Position numbers and translations under genes: made by a program. A stretch of DNA of 10,085 nt from Oceanipulchritudo sp049975345 (GTDB taxonomy: Bacteria; Verrucomicrobiota; Verrucomicrobiia; Opitutales; Oceanipulchritudinaceae), in NCBI GenBank assembly GCA_049975345.1, contig JBNGDP010000135.1, positions 1 through 10,085 of the forward strand, given 5' to 3'. A model generated the notes under the pieces. It was not told the DNA's origin and did no database searches. It saw only the letters and a program-made list of their open reading frames with translations. Shown here in pieces: positions 8,287 to 10,085 of the stretch (its first letter is position 1; the number at the start of each line of letters is the position of its first letter).

Positions 8287-8327
8287 GGCCGACAGGCGAT
8301 TGTCTTCATCAATGCCTAAGGTCGGCC
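8287..8327 (-). promoter_or_regulatory. Strong hairpin in the presumed 5' leader of receptor 2
   Basis: Three stacked arms pair: GGCCGAC (8287-8293) with GTCGGCC (8321-8327), AGGC (8294-8297) with GCCT (8314-8317), and ATTG (8299-8302) with CAAT (8310-8313). This gives 15 base pairs, a 1-base bulge on one side, a 3-base bulge on the other and a 7-base loop. It lies 48-88 bases upstream of the receptor 2 start. No U-run follows on either strand, so it is not a simple intrinsic terminator. A leader regulatory element or a protein-binding site are both possible. No known riboswitch box was recognised. Confidence 0.5.
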
Positions 8328-8340
8328 ATGCATAACTCTC

Positions 8341-8358
8341 TGATCAAAGTGATCAAAG
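8341..8358. repeat. Tandem direct repeat of TGATCAAAG
   Basis: Two perfect adjacent 9-base copies, 8341-8349 and 8350-8358, each containing the palindrome TGATCA. Further TGATCA or GATCA words occur at 8417-8421 and 8426-8431. Read on the - strand, TTGATC (8356-8351), 16 bases, then TATGCA (8334-8329) forms a weak promoter-like pair facing receptor 2. The repeat could therefore be an operator straddling its -35 region. Confidence 0.4.
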
Positions 8359-8613
8359 CTCTGCATACTGTCAGTTACGGATTGATCTGAACATCCCCAC
8401 TCATCATTCTATTTTCGATCACCCTTGATCATGGCGCAGGAAAGGCACGCCGCCAGAAGGCCCTCTGACAAAGAAACCCCCAACAAGCCATACCATGTGG
8501 CCTGCTGCCCTCAGGTTTGTATTTTGATCCCATTCGGGCAAATTCGCCTAATCCATTGATTATCAGCAGTTTAATGAACTTTTACGGGCGCCCATTATGG
8601 GTTCGAACACGCT

Positions 8614-9130
8614 CTATCTTTTCAATTTCTTGGGCGTGTAGGCCACGGACAACTCGACGATGCCGGGGCGGGTTGGATCGGAGGGACTGATGGCGGGGAT
8701 GGTGTGCAGTTCACTGAGCCACTCGCCGAGGGTGAGGACTTTGAGGGTGCGAAATTTGCCCTCGGGAAACAGGCTTCGGGTGCCGGCATCGCCGGTGAGA
8801 AACCGATCCGCCTGAGCGCGCAACGCGGCGGTCATCAGGGGCAGAAGTTAGCGGGGCAACTCGAGGGTTGGATCATGCGTATGATCTTCTGCCAGTTGAA
8901 ATCCCTGCAGGCGCTGAGTCCATACGCCGATGTCGGCCTGTGGCTCACGCGCAAGATTGCTGCGTGCGGTGGCGACGGCCCACGGACTGGTGAGCAGCTT
9001 GTGACCGGCGGCAGCGGATTCCTCGAGCAGGCGGCAGGCATCCGGTGAGATACCGAGCACCCTCCTTCGCTTGCTGCGCAAGCTACGGCGGACAGGGGAA
9101 GAGAGCATGGCTGTCCCAGTAGAGGCGCAT
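8614..9130 (-). pseudogene. PIN-domain ribonuclease-like toxin gene, broken by a frameshift and an in-frame stop
   Basis: Translation pieces match a PIN-domain (VapC-like, PIN_3 type) protein of about 170 residues. From ATG 9130 the frame reads MRLYWDSHALF, which corresponds to the usual start with the first catalytic Asp, and then hits a stop. The adjacent frame continues ISPDACRLLEESAAAGHKLL and TSPWAVATARSNLARE down to a TAA at 8848-8850. The same frame resumes as LLPLMTAALRAQADRFLTGD, containing the conserved C-terminal TGD, and runs to the TAG at 8614. Two lesions are thus visible: a frame change near 9080-9110 and one nonsense codon. The usual acidic residues in the 'EEARRNL' and 'EKD' positions are also missing, which supports decay. 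No same-strand antitoxin lies directly upstream. A real product is unlikely unless the lesions are sequencing errors. Confidence 0.68.
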
Positions 9131-9144
9131 GGGTGGCTTACCGG

Positions 9145-9173
9145 TTGACGACCAGCGAAAAATCGCTGATACT
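9145..9173 (+). promoter_or_regulatory. Candidate sigma-70-like promoter with a palindrome in its spacer
   Basis: TTGACG (9145-9150), a 17-base spacer and GATACT (9168-9173) match the -35 and -10 consensus at 5/6 and 4/6 positions. CAGCGA-AAAA-TCGCTG (9153-9168) is a perfect 6-bp inverted repeat that nearly fills the spacer, as expected for an operator. It lies in the 61-base gap between the divergent PIN pseudogene and the + strand ORF starting at 9192. Confidence 0.45.
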
Positions 9174-9191
9174 GAATCTCGAAATTAAGCG

Positions 9192-9371
9192 ATGCCGACC
9201 CTGCGACAGTACAATCCTTATCTGGCGAACAAGAGCCGTGCCGAAGTGCGTGAAATGATCCGCCGCTCGGCCTACGATTCGTCGGTCTTCGAGGGGGTCA
9301 AGCTGCCCAAGGATCATCCTGCCGTTCTCCTTTCCAAAGCTTCCAGAAAGAAGTCGGCCAAGGCGCGGTAG
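9192..9371 (+). CDS. Small protein with Fic-inhibitor-like S-x-x-x-E-G motif (candidate antitoxin)
   Basis: A 59-residue reading frame from ATG 9192 to TAG 9371. It begins MPTLRQYNPYLANKSRAEV, continues EMIRRSAYDSSVFEGVKLP and ends in a basic tail, SKASRKKSAKAR. Residues S30-SVF-E34-G35 fit the (S/T)xxxE(G/N) signature with which Fic antitoxins such as VbhA block the Fic ATP site, and the local pattern 'R-R-x-A-x-x-S-S-x-x-E-G' resembles those helices. The last 58 bases overlap the 3' end of fic on the other strand, so the basic tail could be a chance extension of a truncated gene. A candidate promoter sits 19 bases upstream, but no good ribosome-binding site does. I do not recognise the exact family; the antitoxin role is inferred from the motif and position. 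Confidence 0.55.
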   Translation: MPTLRQYNPYLANKSRAEVREMIRRSAYDSSVFEGVKLPKDHPAVLLSKASRKKSAKAR

Positions 9372-9970
9372 TCCTGTTCGTAGCCCTGGGTGACCGCCCG
9401 CAAATAGCGGGCATGAACCGCCTCGTTGCCGGGTACATCGAATCCGAAATCCGGCAGTGGCAACCCCGACTGCAGGCACATCAACTCGGCCAACCAACGT
9501 GCCAGGCGACCGTTGCCTTCACGGAACGGATGGATAAGCAGCAACTCGGCATGAATGATTGCGAGATCCTCCACGGCACCCCGTGCACTGGACTTTCGCA
9601 TGGGAGTCCGTGGCGCGAGGATCGTCGCCTCAAAGCGATCCATGTTGGTCTCCACCCGCGAGGCGGGCGGCCAGGTGAACCCGCCCTTGGACATTTCCAC
9701 GGTCCGGTAGCTGCCCGCCCATTCATAAATGCCACCCATCCAGTCGCGGTGCATGTCCCGGATGAACTGTGCTGTGAATACCGTCTTGTCCGTCACCACA
9801 TCGAGGTAGCGCTCCTGTGCATCCTCGAGGGCATTGTACTCGGCCTGGTCCATTTCCGGGATGGTCCGGATGCCCAGCTTGTTGCGTAGCACCTTGCCGT
9901 GTGAGCCCGGTTCAAATTCACCTTCCAGACCCGGATCGGTGCGGTATTTGGGTGGGCGCGATCCTTTCAT
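9314..9970 (-). CDS. Fic-domain protein (probable AMP- or nucleotidyl-transferase toxin)
   Basis: A complete 218-residue Fic protein. The active-site loop HPFREGNGRLAR (147-158) matches HxFx(D/E)GNGRxxR in full, with catalytic His147, acidic Glu151 and the second Arg that contacts the ATP gamma-phosphate. The preceding helix IIHAELLLI and the target-docking flap near MSKGGFTWPPA (93-103) are also present. Fic enzymes usually transfer AMP from ATP to a hydroxyl side chain of a target protein in the cytosol. No S/TxxxE(G/N) inhibitory helix is evident within this protein, so control by a separate antitoxin is likely. The start ATG overlaps the stop of the upstream partial gene (ATGA), implying coupling. 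The gene's tail overlaps the small + strand ORF at 9192-9371. The target protein is unknown. Confidence 0.93.
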   Translation of the reverse strand: MKGSRPPKYRTDPGLEGEFEPGSHGKVLRNKLGIRTIPEMDQAEYNALEDAQERYLDVVTDKTVFTAQFIRDMHRDWMGGIYEWAGSYRTVEMSKGGFTWPPASRVETNMDRFEATILAPRTPMRKSSARGAVEDLAIIHAELLLIHPFREGNGRLARWLAELMCLQSGLPLPDFGFDVPGNEAVHARYLRAVTQGYEQDYRALADFFLEALERRTAG

Positions 9971-10085
9971 TGGCGCCTTTGATAAAGCTCGGCCAGCTCG
10001 GATACCACCTTGCGCATGCCCTCGCGGGCGGGCTCGTCGAACTGCACCAGCGGGACCGCCTGGGCCGGGCGCAGGAGAATGCCCT
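9967..10085 (-). CDS. C-terminal part of the gene preceding fic, AbrB/MazE-like antitoxin tail (partial)
   Basis: The - strand frame entering from the right edge reads GILLRPAQAVPLVQFDEPAR then EGMRKVVSELAELYQRRQ and stops at TGA 9969-9967, overlapping the fic ATG by 4 bases. 'GGILLRPA' is a common ending of the SpoVT/AbrB swapped-hairpin domain of antitoxin-type regulators, and the remaining helix could be a toxin-binding tail. Only about 38 codons are visible, so the family call is tentative. The coupling to fic indicates a bicistronic toxin-antitoxin-like unit. Confidence 0.55.
   Translation of the reverse strand, partial: GILLRPAQAVPLVQFDEPAREGMRKVVSELAELYQRRQ

Larger units (their letters stand above)
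8240..8613. other. 374-base region without a gene, between receptor 2 and the PIN pseudogene
   Basis: No convincing reading frame was found on either strand. It holds the hairpin at 8287-8327 and the tandem repeat at 8341-8358, which probably form the leader and promoter region of receptor 2. Further GATC-containing words occur at 8416-8431. The rest, 8435-8613, shows nothing recognisable apart from a tiny CCCAT-T-ATGGG repeat at 8591-8601. Confidence 0.6.

Noticed and set aside
8500..8528. CCTG...CAGG followed by a T-rich stretch, possible terminator
   Set aside because: The stem is only 4 bp and the T-run is interrupted; too weak to call.
8596..8620. GGGTTCGAAC, resembling a tRNA T-loop
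   Set aside because: The flanking bases cannot form the T-stem and no acceptor, D or anticodon arms are found, so neither a tRNA nor a clear attachment-site remnant is supported.
8704..9048. 114-codon + strand frame over the PIN region
   Set aside because: The - strand pieces match a PIN domain in order, whereas this frame has no recognisable motif; considered a shadow.
9138..9497. 119-codon - strand open frame upstream of the PIN pseudogene, in the place where an antitoxin would be expected
   Set aside because: It overlaps the intact fic gene in another frame and is antisense to the small S-x-x-x-E-G ORF; its composition is low-information and no antitoxin motif is seen.

Overview
This window looks like a bacterial accessory (genomic-island) region. 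The source is probably a Gram-negative lineage with large TonB-dependent outer-membrane receptors. The N-terminal 'VELEPxVVTGT' pattern in both receptors recalls Verrucomicrobiota, but that placement is a weak guess. Base composition is moderately high in GC, with the reverse-transcriptase fragment and some intergenic DNA visibly lower.

Left part (1-4714, + strand): a defence operon. It holds the 3' part of a type I restriction-modification specificity subunit (hsdS), a complete restriction/translocase subunit (hsdR) 4 bases later, and then the first 166 codons of a reverse transcriptase. The RT start codon overlaps the hsdR stop (ATGA) behind a good AGGAG site. hsdM is presumably upstream of the window. 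The RT ends abruptly just after catalytic motif A.

Middle part (4715-8239): a metal or metal-chelate uptake module. A TonB-dependent receptor on the - strand lacks its C-terminal half and probably carries a frameshift in its signal peptide. A Fur/Zur/PerR-family regulator is divergent from it, and a complete second receptor on the - strand converges on the regulator. The join between RT and receptor at about 4714/4715 destroys both genes and is either a real rearrangement or an assembly artefact.

8240-8613 has no gene. It holds a strong 41-base hairpin in the leader of receptor 2 and a perfect tandem TGATCAAAG repeat.

Right part (8614-10085): a toxin-antitoxin-like cluster. It contains a decayed PIN-domain gene on the - strand, a divergent 59-codon + strand ORF, an intact Fic-domain gene on the - strand, and the tail of an upstream partner coupled to fic by an ATGA overlap. 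The small ORF has its own candidate promoter with a 16-bp palindrome in the spacer, and it carries the S-x-x-x-E-G signature of Fic-inhibiting antitoxins. It overlaps the fic 3' end tail-to-tail.

The items most worth a second look are the hsdR-coupled RT fragment with its junction, and the convergently encoded candidate Fic inhibitor.
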